Shown here in pieces: positions 10,281 to 22,551 of a stretch of DNA of 45,706 nt. Under the pieces are notes generated by a model that saw nothing but the letters and a program-made list of their open reading frames with translations, was not told the DNA's origin and searched no databases. Where the stretch lies: positions 22,501-68,206 of the forward strand of contig JAHBMJ010005945.1 of assembly GCA_018398765.1 (NCBI GenBank), written 5' to 3'. A program made the translations under genes and the position numbers. Positions within the stretch are counted from its first letter, which is position 1. Each line of letters opens with the position of its first letter. This DNA comes from Chromera velia. Its lineage: Eukaryota > Sar > Chromeraceae.

Positions 10281-12071
10281 TGCGGAGCCAGAGAACGAAA
10301 AGAAAGGGGTCGGGGACTATTGGAGACGCTTCAAAGAACAACTAAGCAGTCAACCAAAATTCTCCTTTGATCGAGACAAGGTCACAGCATTAAATTGCAC
10401 TGAGCTTCTATCAATACGGCCTCGGTGGCTGCTAGATGGTGTCTGCAAAGGCTGCGAGATACTGCAAGGCTGCGTGCAAACCAGTTGAATCCTTCGTTTT
10501 CTTGGTGATTTCGGAGTCTTCCGCGACCGCATCCAATCATGCATGCATGCATGGCGCGCGCGCGAAAAAATCCCGGATCGGTAGATCTGACGCAAGCAAG
10601 CTTGCGAACGGCCCCGGAAAGCAAGAAAAATGAGAACTTCACGATTGACGCACGCATGCCAGCCGATCGATCGGGCAGTCGCGCCGACCCCCCCCCCCCC
10701 NNNNNNGGGAAAAGCCGTTGAACCCCCCCTCCCCCAGGAAAAAAGCCCAGGGATGCAGCCTGTCGCTTTCCGGGGCCACTGACGCACGCATGCATGGTTC
10801 ATACACGCTTTTCTGGGCCATTTGGGGCGGGATCTTTCCGGAGCCTTTTTTTAGCAAAAATCGGGTAATCGGGTCTGAAGTCTACCTGACGTACGCACAT
10901 TTAGCGCACATTTAGCCTTTTGGGGCCGGGTTTTTGCCGAAAAACAGCGTGCATACACGTGGGCTGGAGTATTTCTGTTTTCTAAGTGCCCCCCGCTTCG
11001 CTTTCCGGAGCTATTTCCGGATCTTTACCCCACAACAGGGTCCGCGGGGGATCGGGCTCCCCCCCCCTCCCCCCTCGCCTACCCACCCACCCACCCACAA
11101 TATCACAATCATCCCAAGAAGGAGGTCTGTCTTCAAGCGCGGGTGCGCACGCGTACGTTAACGTTGTGTGTTGGTGTTTTTTTTTATATTTTATTAAATT
11201 TTTGTATGAATTTTACAGTCAGATTGTCTTTTTCATACCTTCCATGCTCTGGGCTCTTCGGCGACTTGCATGTATACATGCAGATCTGCGTACAGATAAG
11301 TACATGCGGACCCTATTAGGGTAATGAACCAAAATCCCCCGGGCCCATGCATGCATGCAGTCCCACATACTCTGACTTCCCGCGCCGCGGCGAGCGCAAC
11401 TCTATGCTTCGTACGTGGGGCGCGCCCGTGGGTAGGCATGCTACCTAAGTGCACATCATGCTCAATTGCAAGGGTTTGAAGATAGAGGGAACGTGGGCAC
11501 TCACATACATTCGCAGCGATTCTGAGGTTTGGGAAGCCAGGGAAGGTTCAGCTTTATCTAGACCTCAAGACGCCCATTCAAAGTGTAATTTATTGTAATT
11601 TCAAACCTTTTGACTGTAGTATTAACGATAAATTTTTTTGCTGAGTCTTCATAGATTTTGAGTACTACGAGTCAGTAGCGTTCACTTAAGCTTTTGAAGA
11701 CATATTTTCTGTTCCACTCATTATTGTAATTATTCTTCATCTGCAAAAAATCAAACCTAGAATAAAATTTCATCTCAAACTTCTTGTATTTAACTTTTAT
11801 CTATTTCCATCTAAACTTTCATTAACCTCTATATACTTCTAGATATACTTTCATAAAAATAAATTAAAACTCGACCGTACTCGACTAGGTACTTAACGTA
11901 CCAGTATGACAAATTTATACAATTTTATTTTTATGATGGACCTTGATGGTCTAATCATACACATTAAAAAATTAGAAAATAGATGGAAAAATACATTTCA
12001 ATAATTAATTATGACAACCAATGACGACATATTTTCAGCTTGGTTGAAAATTGGGTGGAAAGGTTGCACAG
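10281..12071. other. Intergenic, low-complexity DNA around a sequencing gap
   Basis: This stretch holds a run of C, GCATGC and CCCACC repeats, and GC-rich words such as GGCCCCGGAAAGC on both strands. From about 11460 to 12030 it is AT-rich. No exon was found. The 6-N gap lies inside. Confidence 0.45.
10701..10706. other. Assembly gap (6 N) after a run of C
   Basis: Six N follow a homopolymer of about 13 C. The true length here is unknown, so translations across it mean nothing. Confidence 0.95.
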
Positions 12072-14135
12072 TTATGATACCGGGGGCTTTCCTCGTTGTC
12101 GAAATACATCGATCTGTTCTCCTGCAGATGCAGGTTTGATCCCGCCACCAGACCCAGCAGGGCCGCCAGCCCCAGGCCCTGACAGGATCTGCCCCCCACC
12201 GCCCAACATTTCTAAGGGCGCGACTTGTTTCCCTCCCGCCAACAATTTTAGTCCAAGATCAGCGTCTCGTGCAAACCGCTCCCACTGCCATACCTGCAGT
12301 CACCACAGCCAATTGCACAAGGAAGGCAACATGCGTCACTTTGTTTTCCACCATGAGCGGCCGGTCTAAAGAAAACATTTAAAGGCCGCCGGCCCGCCTT
12401 ATGGGTTCACCTCCCTTGCGTGCATGCATCTGGCTATCCCAATGGCCAGAGAAAGGAAAACAGAGAGAAAGACACACAGACACCCAAAACGGGATGCGGC
12501 CAGGAGAGCATGTGCATCCGGTCGAAAGACACGCACGCAAACAACGTTGAAAGACCGTATGACACACTGGATGTTTTTTCTTTCCCTCGTCCTATCCTTT
12601 TCACGAAGGAGAGACAGACTTTGCACAGACAGACTACATCGTCTTTTCTTTCCCTTTTTCTGACTGACAGACAGACAGACAGACTATATGTTTCTTCTTC
12701 TTCTCCCTCCTTACAGACAGACAGGCAGACACACAGAAAGACCGACGAGGACGGAAAAACAGACCTGGCTGGGATCTGCCGCATTGCATTTCTTCATTGC
12801 CACCCGACTGCTTCCCCGGGTGTTCATCTCTCCCTCTGCCAGCACTGCCAGGCACATATCTTGGCTCGGTTGCACATTGTGCCATCGTCTGCACGGATAG
12901 TGTCAAAAGAGGAGGAGAGGAAGGGACAGGACACACAGAGGTTATGTTCCAAGAAGAGACTGATTACAGGAGTACCTGGATGGATGAACACCGGAGCCTC
13001 CAAATTTTCGTGAACAAGCTGAAAAGATGTGCCCCCTCGCTTCTTTTCTCCTTCCAGGAGAAAGATAAATCAACGGATTCTCTCTGTCAGAAAAATTGAG
13101 GGAAGAAGACAGAACGAGTGGAGTGCATTGGTAAAATGGCCGATGGACAGGTAAAATATAAAAATTCAGAGAAGGGGGGAGCAACAAAAACAAAGGTCAG
13201 CCTGCCGCTGCTCAAATCCCACTTTTCGGCTTGCTTCACCCACTACCTCACTCACTGACTTATAGCCCAAAAGCCCCTCTTGATAGTTCGCGTCGTCTGT
13301 CAGAGGGCCCTCACTTGGAACCACAGGCCGCCATTCCCATCTGCACTCAGTTTCTCTTTCACACACAGAAATGAGGCGTGCATTTCCTGATTATCCACGC
13401 AGTGTGGCTGGCCCACTTTCGAACCTTCACAAAAACAGGTAACTGCTCGCTCCGCTGATCTGGAGAAGAAAGAGGACAAGGTGTCCAAGCAGACGCTGTC
13501 TGTCTTGGCCGAGATACCAAATCATCCACCAACTTTGCCTCCGACCCCCTGACAGACTGAACCACTGACTGACTGACAGAGTGACAGACAGATTGCCTGA
13601 CTGACGGACGGATGGACGGACGGACGGACAGACTGCCTGACGGACGGACGGACAGACGAACTGCCTGACTGGCTGACGGACGGACGAACTGACTGACTGA
13701 CTAACTGACTGACTGACAGATTGACAGACTGACTGATTGACTGCCTGCCTGCCTGATTGACTGCCTGCCTGCCTGACTGCCTGCCTGACTGTGACTGCCT
13801 GCCTGACTGACTGACTGACGGACATCTGCTGGTTCTGTTGGCACCACTCCATGTAGATCTCGTCCTTCTCTTTCGCGTGCGTCGGGTCCGACCCCCTGCG
13901 CGCAGTCATTGATCGATTTAGGGGAGGGGAGGGTAGTGTGGCATTTTTGTTTTTTTCTCTCTGGTCTCGTCGGGCCTTCTTTCCTTCCCGTATGGAGTAT
14001 GAGGCTCGGTCAAGACAAGCCAACCCAATCAAGTTTCACCACGAAGATTTGAAACGAATGCCCGGAGAGCCTTTCCGTCCACTCTTTGAGCTGAACTCTC
14101 TTCCGTGTGTATGCGTGTGCGTGTGTGTGTGTGTG

Positions 14136-14171
<36 letters not shown>

Positions 14172-15492
14172 GACATACAAAGCGAGCTCTTGCACCCCAC
14201 CTGTGTTGCAGGCAGGCCTCATCATTTTTGACAGGCATGATGTGGCCGGGATTTCTGAAGTACATCCAAGCAGGTCCTCTGTGAAAGTCCACGTAGCGCT
14301 GGGAGTTTGCTAGCAGGTGTTCCTTTGCCCCTGAGGAGACAAGATAGTCCTCCGAGGGGCACGGGCGCTCTCGGACACTCCCTCCTGGGGAGCCGCTGGA
14401 GGGCTCTAGACAACTGCAAAAAAAAAGATTGGTGGACGCAAATAGGATGCACAAAGGCGAATGAAAGCGAGCTCTCTCTCTCTCTCGCGCCGCACGCGCG
14501 CTCTGGCTCGCAAACCCGTAAGCGAGCGGCAACATTGAGTCGACAAGTGTGGTTGGAACAAAAAGTCTCACTGCCTGCCTATCTGTCCTTTTCCTTCCTT
14601 CCTTCCTTTCTTCCTTGCATCCTTCTTTCTTTCATTGCAGCCTGCTTTCGGGATCACGTCCAACCCTTCGTTCGCTCAGTTTGAATTCTTTCTGCCTGCC
14701 TTGTTCTGTCTGTCGCGTTTCACCACATGGCCTCACTCCCTCCCTCCGTTTCTAGTCTGTGCCAGTACCACCTCATCAACTGACTCACACTTGCTGCCCC
14801 TTGTTCCGCAGCATTCCGAGAAAAGGGACGTCGGCAATTTCACGCACGTAGCTCTCCGGCCAGATTTCCTTCATGAACCAGTTGAAGTTCCTGTCAAGGT
14901 GGGGGGGGGGAGAAAGCGATCGAAGGACACAGACAGAAAGGCAGGTGAGATCAAAAAAATAAAGAGAGACAGGAATAAATTGCTCTGTACAGGTCCTGGA
15001 CCTTTCAGTTGCACCTCTCTCTGTGTCAAACAGGTTTTCTCTGCATATGCGCACACGAAAATCCTGTACCCTATCAGGCACGTAATCTTTGTTTCCTCTG
15101 ATCGTGTCTCTTTCAACAGACCCTCGATCTCTCCCCTCCTCTTTTTTCACAAACAAAAAATGCGAACAAGGAAGCAGATGCCTCCATGCCAGCGATCCAC
15201 CAGCCCACTGCCTGCCTCCCTGGCTCATTCACTTACTCACTGACTTGCACTTTTGTTCCTTCCTCATCTGTATCCGATCGTCCAGAGCCCCGATGTCCAG
15301 TTGGGGTCTGCCTAGAACAGCCCTGCAGTGAGGTGAGTGCATGACAAGGGGGGGGGGGGAGGGATGATGGAACGCTGAGGAAAGCCTCAAACACAAAACA
15401 GCAGGAAAGAAAGAAAGACAGAGAAGTCACTGCAACCAAAGCATGTACACGAAATTATACACACAAGGTTCCTCCGCTGTCCAACTTCCTCT

Positions 15493-15528
<36 letters not shown>

Positions 15529-18500
15529 AGTGTGTATGTGTGTGTGTGTGTCCTTCTCTCTCTGTTTCTCTTTCTCTTTTTCTCTCAAAAGCGACGAGAA
15601 TGTCCGCAGTTTGTGTCCATGAAAACGATTTATCAAATGCACACGACCTCATTCTTGAGGCAAGACAGGGCAGGCATTAATTGCTGGAGAGGAAACGTAT
15701 TCGTGTACGGCAACTTTCATTTTTCCCTGGCGTGCAGCTGCATGCCTGTTTTTCCCTGGACAAGAGAAACAAAGGGAGGGAGAGGGAGACAGAGCAACTG
15801 ACCGTGCGAGTTCTCCCAATTCATCCATCCATATTGCTGTGGTGCGCATGCGATTGATTGTCACGGCATTCCCAGGAATCTGCAGGGAAGGGACAGAAGC
15901 CACAAGATCGAGGGTAAAAGGTCAAAGGATAAACAGCAACCAATCGTAGGACGGAAAGAAAGCTTGCAGCAGACCATAAACAAATGGAAAGCATTGCCGC
16001 TCACTAAGGCGTCACTCACAGTTTCTTCTCTCCTCCGATATGCAGAGAAGGAGATAGAAGAAAAGAGAAGAGACACGGAGAGGGAAAAGTGAGGGACAGA
16101 CGGACAAGCGAACAGAGACTTTTTTCGACACGGAAAGAAGTGAACAAGTAAGCACAGGAGGGGCCGCTGGTGGAGTGGAGAGCCCTCTGCCTGCCTAAGT
16201 ACCTGACTGACTGACAGACTGGCTGACTGACTGACTGAGTATCCAGCCCCCCCTTGTCTGAAGACATGGAAGACGCGGGAGCAGGGGGAGCACTCGAGGG
16301 ACCCCCCGCACTGCCAGAGTCTGCGAACGCATGCATGAAAGCACACAGGGAAGCATGCAGACCTTTAGTTGCCTTTTTCCTGATGCTTTCTTAAGTTTCA
16401 TAGGCCCAGAGCGAGAGAGGGAGGGGGGGGATTGAGAGAGAGAAAAAGCGGGCATGTATTTTTCTTCTTCAGAGACGGAAGCTGTGTCTTTCTCTTTTTC
16501 GGCTCCTTCTGCGTTTTCACTCTCCTTTGGGCGCCTTTTTGTCTTCCTCTTTTTGTGAGCCTCTCTTTCTCCCCCCTTTTCCGCTGAAATCTGCTCACGT
16601 CTCCTTTGCGCAAAGGGAAACCCAATTCGGTCACATCCATCACCGAAAACCCACACAACCGTGGACTCATTTGACTTAGAGACATCAACTCATCTTTCAG
16701 GTTGGAAACTGGCAGTCACTGCCCAGCGCCCCCNGAAGGACAGCTCCAGGTTCTCAGTTCCCCAGTAGAGGAACAGAGGGTCATACCCCCCCGCCTCAAG
16801 GAAGTACTTGGTGTTGGCAGCAAAGAGGCCCCCTGCCATGGCAGGAGACGGGATGGGGTCGATGGCCGAGCTCCGGAGCTTCAGATCCTTCTGCTGCTCG
16901 GGGACCGCGTGCTCGATCACCTTCCAGATGAATCCTGTGTGTACAAGGGGGGGGCGGGCAGGTAGGCGGACGTCAAGCACAAGGACTGTGCAAAATGCCG
17001 AAGGAAGATAAAGAAGAACTTTGGCAGGGTGAAGAAAATCGGAAGGTAGAACGTGTGAAGTCTGAGGGTTGCAAGATGGTTGAATTGAAGAGAACAAAGA
17101 ATAGACAAGAGTCTCATGTTCACCTCCTGACCAACCGACTGACCAAGAGTGCATCCGATGCCTCCCTTTGTGTGTTTGAATGTCTGCGCGTCTGTACCGT
17201 CGATCATCGGCATGACAACGCGGGTCCTCCCGTCTTCTCCCATCAATCTGTGCATCAGGGGCTCGGCCCACCCAGGTTGGACCTGCATGTACGCATGTAC
17301 GTATGCATGCGTGGAAAGGCAGAAAGGTTGAGAGTGCGAGCAGAATAGAAAATTGACATCGACAAACAGTACAGTCGGGAACTTGCTTTGCCTGGTGCGC
17401 CCAGCTGGTTCTGTTCCTTCTCAGAGTAGTGCGAGAGAGAAGGATCTCAAAACAGAACAGGTTACAAGAATCTCCCAACTCTCTCGATGCTCAATATCTA
17501 CAAGCAGTCAGCCTACCAAGGTTCTGACATATCAGCCACACACACCCCTTCCCACGGCGACCGAGAACTGCTCTTTCTCGTGCTTTTCATTGCTATTCCA
17601 ACACGTACGTCAGTCAGAACGAACCTCAATGTGGGAGTCGAGAATGACAAAAGTCTCCGCCTTCGCGTTTTCAATGCCCATCAGTCGGGCGGCAACGAGC
17701 CCTGCATGTGTGTTGCAGTCGGGTGTATAAAGGCACACAAAGGGACAGATACATCACAGAGAGAGACCCCTGTATAAAAAATCAAGAAACTGCAAAAAAC
17801 CCAAGCAATGAAAGCCAAAAAAAAAAAGCCGCCAAAGGTGGATGGATGATGTTGAAAGGAGAAAGACGACAGCCAGGCAATTTTCCGCTGAGCAGAAAGT
17901 CAAAGAGCATTCTTCTTCTTCTCCTTAAAACCAGATCGACCGATCTTGTTTCATTGATCTTTTTATCTTCAGCTTCCTCCCATTCTTCGCTTTTGAGGTA
18001 GACGCATGGGCGATCGTCTCTCAACAACAGGAACGGAGGGAGACCAGAGAAGAATGCAGAAAGAAAAGAAGTGCCACGTAAAGAGACCAAACGATTCGAC
18101 GGAAGTCCTACTACCGCCTTCTCGTCGGTCAGCTACCCCCATCTCACTGACCTCTTCTCTCAGGCAACCTGAGTAGTCTGGTCTTCGGCAATCCCTCTCT
18201 GATGTACTTCTCTAGTTCCCCTGTGCCCCCCTTCTCGACGCTCTTGATCCAATCAATGTCACTCCCGTCATCCACAAGGATGATCTCCTCCAAAAGCTCG
18301 GGGGGAGTTCTGTTGAACACAGAGTGGACAGACCTCATCAAAGTCGACAGAGGTTCGTTGAAGAAAACGAAAATGACACTGGTCCTCGGCAGACGGGCTG
18401 TCGCGCTGATCTTCTCCACATACCCCGCACAGAGATTGTCTCTCATGTCAGACACAGGACGGTTCAAAGAGATTGAATTCGAAAGCGCGAGGTTGAACCC

Positions 18501-19005
18501 TCCACCTTGCGCGAGGGCTTTGCGAACATCTTGCTGCACAGAAGGAGAGGTAGTAAGAGGATGGGAGGTCCAGAAAGAGGCGCAGCGAGTGAGAGCATCA
18601 CTTGATTCTCTTTTCGCTGAAAGCATGAGTGTCTGAATGAGTGAGTACATGGACGACTGAGCAAGTGAGGGAATGAAACGGAAAATGATATCACTCTCTG
18701 AATCGCTGATCAAGGCACCCTTTTCAGATTCCACGTCAGATTGTCTCAAGCGCACACATTGCGTGCACAGAGCTTCGAGAAGAGGGTGGTATCGAAACCG
18801 TGTCTGACAGAAGAAACGAGCGAGCAGAAGAGAAGGGAGAGCCGTACAGGAACCACACAGCATGAAGAAGGCAAAGAGGCAGAGAGAGAGAAACTGAAGC
18901 CTGGAAGGAAGCAAGGAAGGAACACACTGGAAGGAACCAGCATGGATTAGGGATTAAGAAGATGAGACCAAACAACAAATGGACTCACTCCGACGATCAC
19001 TTGAT

Positions 19006-19047
<42 letters not shown>

Positions 19048-19983
19048 TGTGTGTCTGTGTGCCCCCCTCGACTCACATTCACAGGTTTAGGTTCAGGGCT
19101 CCAGAGAGCATTGCCATCAGTCCCGACGCCGATTTTGATGCCGTGCATTCGCTCGGGGCCTTGCCCTTCGTAGACTGCATGGATGGATGCGTCAGAGGAG
19201 ACAGACAGACAAGCGGGTGTGTGTGTTTACCTCCACGTATGTGTCTTGAGATTGGCGCAAAGAAAATCTTCCTGCCTGTCTACCTGCCTCTCCAACTTGG
19301 TGACTCATGTGCAGGGCAATCGACTCTCCTGCTCTGCTCTTTGCTTGCCATAATGGCCTTCCTTTTGTTTTGATGTGTGTCGTTAATTTACGCACTCTCA
19401 CGAGCACTCACTCACCTTGAAGCACTCACTCGTCTCTGAAGGCAGAAAAAAAGGTCAGAAAGGCTAAGGACGCTTCTGGGCGAGCGGGTCATAGCAGGGA
19501 GGAGAGATGGCGGCGACCGATTGAAAGAGAGAACACAAAAAGAGAGAGGGAGACTGGAGGAGACGGACCAACGACTGGTGCTGGAGGGGCCTCTGGGGGC
19601 GGCATGATCTGAGGGAACGGTTTTCCCTCCTCCGCCGCCACAAACATCTCAGGAGAGGGAGGGCCCCTCTGCACCCCCCCTGCTGCATCGGAGGGGGGAG
19701 GGAAGGGGCCGCGCCCCCCCGCCCCGCCCGGAGACGGGGGAAGGGGTCCGGCTTGCTGTGGAGGGGCTGGCTGATTAGGTGCCAGTGCCTTGTCTCTCTC
19801 TTCTGACAATTGCATCGTGAGGTCATTGACTCTTTTGAAAGCCCCAAAGGAAGGCAGCTGGGGGCGGTGCTTTTCGCTGAGCTCTTTGACAAAGAAGAAG
19901 TGGAGAAGGAGCCAAAGGACTCCCGCCACTAAAAAGGTAAATTGCATCAGACGAGTGAACGTCAGTCGTCCGAACAGACTCAT
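12072..19983 (-). CDS. Polypeptide N-acetylgalactosaminyltransferase (GT27) with C-terminal R-type lectin domain, 16 exons, 805 aa
   Basis: The enzyme transfers GalNAc from UDP-GalNAc to Ser/Thr of secretory proteins, the first step of mucin-type O-glycosylation in the Golgi. Exons: 19983-19569, 19174-19077, 18533-18152, 17701-17625, 17282-17144, 16934-16733, 16320-16236, 15879-15803, 15322-15245, 14890-14789, 14413-14201, 13895-13824, 13459-13365, 13296-13260, 12888-12765, 12293-12072. All join in phase. Residues 1-15 are cytoplasmic, 16-33 form the type II membrane anchor, and a coiled and Pro-rich stem runs to about 138. The catalytic domain shows GGFNLALSNSISLNRP, TSVIFVFFNEPLST, VDDGSD, the Mn-binding DSH (320-322), GW.EPL, MAGGLFA, YWGTENLELSF (GTEN replaces the usual GGEN) and WQCGGSLE with CSRVFHVFR (His456). 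The lectin domain starts at Cys553 and ends with QVWQW near 732; a Gly-rich tail follows. The end of exon 1 and the N-bearing exon 6 border are the least certain points. Confidence 0.9.
13555..13822. repeat. (GACT/GACG/GCCT)n tetranucleotide array within a GalNAc-transferase intron
   Basis: About 260 bases of imperfect GACT, GACG, GCCT units on the plus strand. On the coding strand this is GTCAGTCAGTCAG starting directly at the 5' splice site after the exon ending at 13824. Confidence 0.85.
15494..15553. repeat. (TC)n and (GT)n microsatellite in an intron
   Basis: About 32 bases of alternating CT, then a short GT tract. It lies between the exons at 15879-15803 and 15322-15245, so it is non-coding. 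Confidence 0.85.
16734..16734. other. Single N at the expected exon 6 / intron border of the GalNAc-transferase gene
   Basis: On the minus strand the catalytic block runs ...ELSF and then the unknown base plus G. The next exon begins with A, CTC, TGG, CAG. Base N + G + A would complete the Arg codon of the conserved SFR/WQCGG motif. The intron should start with GT immediately after, but the sequence reads GGGGCG. Bases are probably missing at the N. Confidence 0.7.
19008..19054. repeat. (TC)n(TG)n microsatellite in an intron
   Basis: A CT run passes directly into a GT run, immediately 3' (minus strand) of the exon ending at 19077. It is non-coding. Confidence 0.85.
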
Positions 19984-20705
19984 CCTGGCTGGGCGTCTTC
20001 TTCAAGCTCGACAAAAACCCGGGCTTCGGAGGGTTATTGGGGCCTCTGGGTAAATTCAAACAAAAGAACCACACACAGCTTCACCACGACAAAAGGAAGA
20101 GACAAATTACAAGCGGAGACTGCACTTTCACGTATCCACAAATTAATTGGTTCCTGCCAGACCTCACCCTCCGACCTTCCGTGGAAGTGTGACAGAGCAC
20201 CGTTGTCCTTTTTTGACACCTCAAGGAATCTTACAACGTTTCGACCATACGTGTTACGATCGTACGGGCTTTCATGCTACTAAGTATGCTTGCCTTATCA
20301 TGAAGGAGACTTCAATTTCGAGATCGATCGACGCGCGAATTCAAACTTAATTTTTCGGACGCGGCCGGCGGCGGATGCGGGCCGGGGGGGCGCGCGGGCG
20401 GCACCGCCGTGCTGCATGGGGGGCTAATTAATGCATGCGATCGGACGTCTCTGATCGCGTCTCTCTCAAGTTTGATCAAAGTTCGAAACTGTTCGATCTC
20501 AACCCCTGTTCGAACGAAGCAAAGGTTTCTCCAGTCATTTGGACGCGTGCTTCGAACGATGAAGCACGCAGGCTGCAATAGAGATTCACAGGGGAACCGT
20601 AAGTCCATGCGATCTGCAGAGAGAACGTTTTCTCAGTTTTCGGTTTTGACTGTTCCGCTTGTCGAACAAAACCTTTTTCTGATTCGATTGTAAAGGCTTT
20701 GTCTC
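19984..20705. promoter_or_regulatory. Divergent intergenic region between the GalNAc-transferase and the small membrane protein gene
   Basis: The two start codons, minus at 19983 and plus at 20706, face away from each other across about 720 bases. So both core promoters probably lie here. A very GC-rich patch (20355-20405) is present, as are several CGATCG words. No TATA box or known motif stands out. Confidence 0.4.
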
Positions 20706-21164
20706 ATGTCTCAGTTTGAAGGCAACGAGACTGGTAACGGGATCACTTTGCAACCCTGTCGTCACTTCAGCATGGCAGCAGTGCTCATCCCCCAATGCAG
20801 ACGATCACGCGGTCTCGCAGCCCCCTTCCCGTCTCCAGTGGACCCTCACAGTTTCAAAGAAGTGCAGGCGGCTGCAGGGGGAAACTGCACCTTCTGTCGG
20901 ATCATCGGGACGGCGCTCTTTCTCTCCATCAGTGGTATGAGTGCCGCGAGGTTCGTGAAGACTCCGAAGATGTCGCCAGACCGCCCTTTCTTCGCAGGGA
21001 CCGCTGGAGCTTTTTTCCTCTTAGGTCGGTCAGGAGACAACTTGCAGTTTTTTTTTTCTCTTCCGTGAATCTTTAGTTGACCAAGGTAAACCCCTGTGTG
21101 TGTGTGTACCTGCTTCTTTTGCTCTGGCTATATGTGTGCAGGGCTGTACAGAGCTGTCAAGTGA
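20706..21164 (+). CDS. Small two-helix membrane protein, resembles DMAC1/TMEM261-like (DUF4536) proteins, 113 aa
   Basis: Exons 20706-21024 and 21142-21164 join in phase and stop at TGA. Residues 23 onward (MAAVLIPQCRRSRGLAAPFP) look like a mitochondrial presequence, so the second Met may be the real start. A hydrophobic helix follows the motif GNCTFCRIIGTALFLSISGM, and a second one spans PFFAGTAGAFFLLGLYRAV. A short CxxCR motif at the head of the first of two helices is typical of DMAC1-like subunits, which help assemble the distal membrane arm of complex I. The match is by eye only. The GT at 21160 in CAA|gtgagg is also a good donor, so the protein could instead extend into the exons at 21660-22551. 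The phase does not fit without an extra exon. Confidence 0.5.
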
Positions 21165-21659
21165 GGGGAATTCAGAGGTTAGTTGCACCGAATAAATGAA
21201 TGGACATTCCATCTCGTTGTTGTGCCTTTTCGCTGCCTGTGGGGAGGGGAGGGGTGCATGTTCCTGTGTGATGGAGAGAAGGACAGTCTCGGGAGAGTGG
21301 AGACGGTGAAGAGTTGGCGTGAATGGGTGAGCGAGAGAGGGACAGGGAGAAGCAGAGGGAGGGAGGGAAAGAGAGAGGCAGGCATACAGACCCACGGACA
21401 GGGAAGGAATCGAAAGACACAAAGCTTCCTTGGACCAACGGACCGACTAGAGGGCCTCGCTCGGTCTTTCTCGTTATTAGAATTAGCACCAAAACGATAC
21501 GTGGGAGCGCCCTGTGACTCTCTTCCTTACGCCATTTCTCCATCTGCCTGTCTGGGAGTTCGAATGGGTTCATTCATTGTTCTGTGCCTTCATCAAGGTT
21601 CACGTACAGTGCATGCCTCGCATTGTCCGCCTCTCCAAAGTTCTCCCTGACACCCGCAG

Positions 21660-21698
21660 GGGACAAGAAGCATTTCGTCAAGAAACTTGTACGTACGT

Positions 21699-21733
<35 letters not shown>

Positions 21734-22551
21734 TGTGTGTGTAGACATGTATTCCTTTCTCCCTCTCTTTCACTGACACCTGCAGGAGGACGAGAGGGAG
21801 AAGAAGAGAGTGCAGGAGGAAAAGTCAATGCTGAGGACGGAACTGGACCAGCAAGTCCAGGAGAAAATGTGCGTGCGTCAAACGAACAACAGAAACATTC
21901 TCAAAGACTCAAAGGAACAACAGCCACCCCTTCCTTGCATGATTTGGTTTCAAGAAAATGTGCAGACATCAACTCAATGACAGATAGACACACAGGTACA
22001 TAGATATGCACAGACCCCCTGGTGGTTCCATTTTCTGGTTCTGTCCCTGTGGAAACATTTCCGTCTTGACGTTCTCCTTTCTCGACTGGCTTTGAAGTTT
22101 ATCCTTGGGTGCGAGGCGATGTCTTTCCTTTCTTTCCTTTACTTGCCTTGGGTTTTTTTGTTCGTTGTCTGCGTCGCCTCTCCTTGCGCTTCCAGCCAAT
22201 CCTTCTTCGTAGCATCTGGCCTCGACCGTGGCTTGGAATTGAGAGAACCCCTCAACAGGGACAAAAAGATGCAGTCGAAGCAGGACGAGATGAAAACGCA
22301 CAGAATGGAACAGTGGCGGGTGCCAAGACGGTAGCTCTTGTCTTTTTTCTTTCTACTTCTCTGATCCGCGTTCTGCTTTCTCCTTTGCTGCATGCAGAAG
22401 GAGCACATTGACAGAATCGCCCCACGATGTCTGCAAGGACCTTCAAAGGGGTGTGCGCGTCCACCCTTCCTTCCATCCTTCCTTCCTTGCTTCCTTCCTT
22501 CCTTCCTTCCTTCACACAGCCTCCCTCATGAGCCTCAGGGGGAGTGCATGA
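21660..22551 (+). CDS. Exons of an unrecognised coiled-coil protein (5' end not found)
   Basis: Four exons agree in phase: 21660-21688 (GDKKHFVKKL), 21786-21868 (EDEREKKRVQEEKSMLRTEL and on), 22196-22330 (SFFVASGLDRGLELREPLNR, then a Lys/Gln-rich helix ending EQWRVPR) and 22398 onward, with the first in-frame stop at 22549-22551. The first two would form a charged coiled coil. The last runs through CCTT repeats before the stop, so its true end is doubtful. No start codon with a good context lies nearby. These may be 3' exons of the gene just upstream, or an independent gene. Function unknown. Confidence 0.4.
21701..21742. repeat. (GT)n microsatellite at an intron start
   Basis: An alternating GT tract lies right after the GTACGTACGTAC donor of the intron 21689-21785. 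Confidence 0.85.

Noticed and set aside
12040-12369. 109-codon plus-strand frame rich in Pro and Cys
   Set aside because: It lies antisense to the last exon of the GalNAc-transferase gene, whose splice site, phase and QVWQW motif are clear on the minus strand.
12960-13018. Minus-strand exon-like segment (LVHENLEAPVFIHPG)
   Set aside because: Its phase does not fit the neighbouring lectin exons, which join directly from 13260 to 12888.
13300-13364. Continuation of the lectin frame (VKEKLSADGNGGLWFQ) to a TGA
   Set aside because: Reads well, but the donor at 13364 followed by the exon 13296-13260 keeps phase to the final QVWQW exon. It would otherwise truncate the lectin domain. It remains a possible alternative end.
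19416-19435. 20-base micro-exon with good AG and GTGAGT borders in the GalNAc-transferase gene
   Set aside because: In every phase compatible with the next exon it gives a stop or breaks the frame. Joining 19569 to 19174 works without it.
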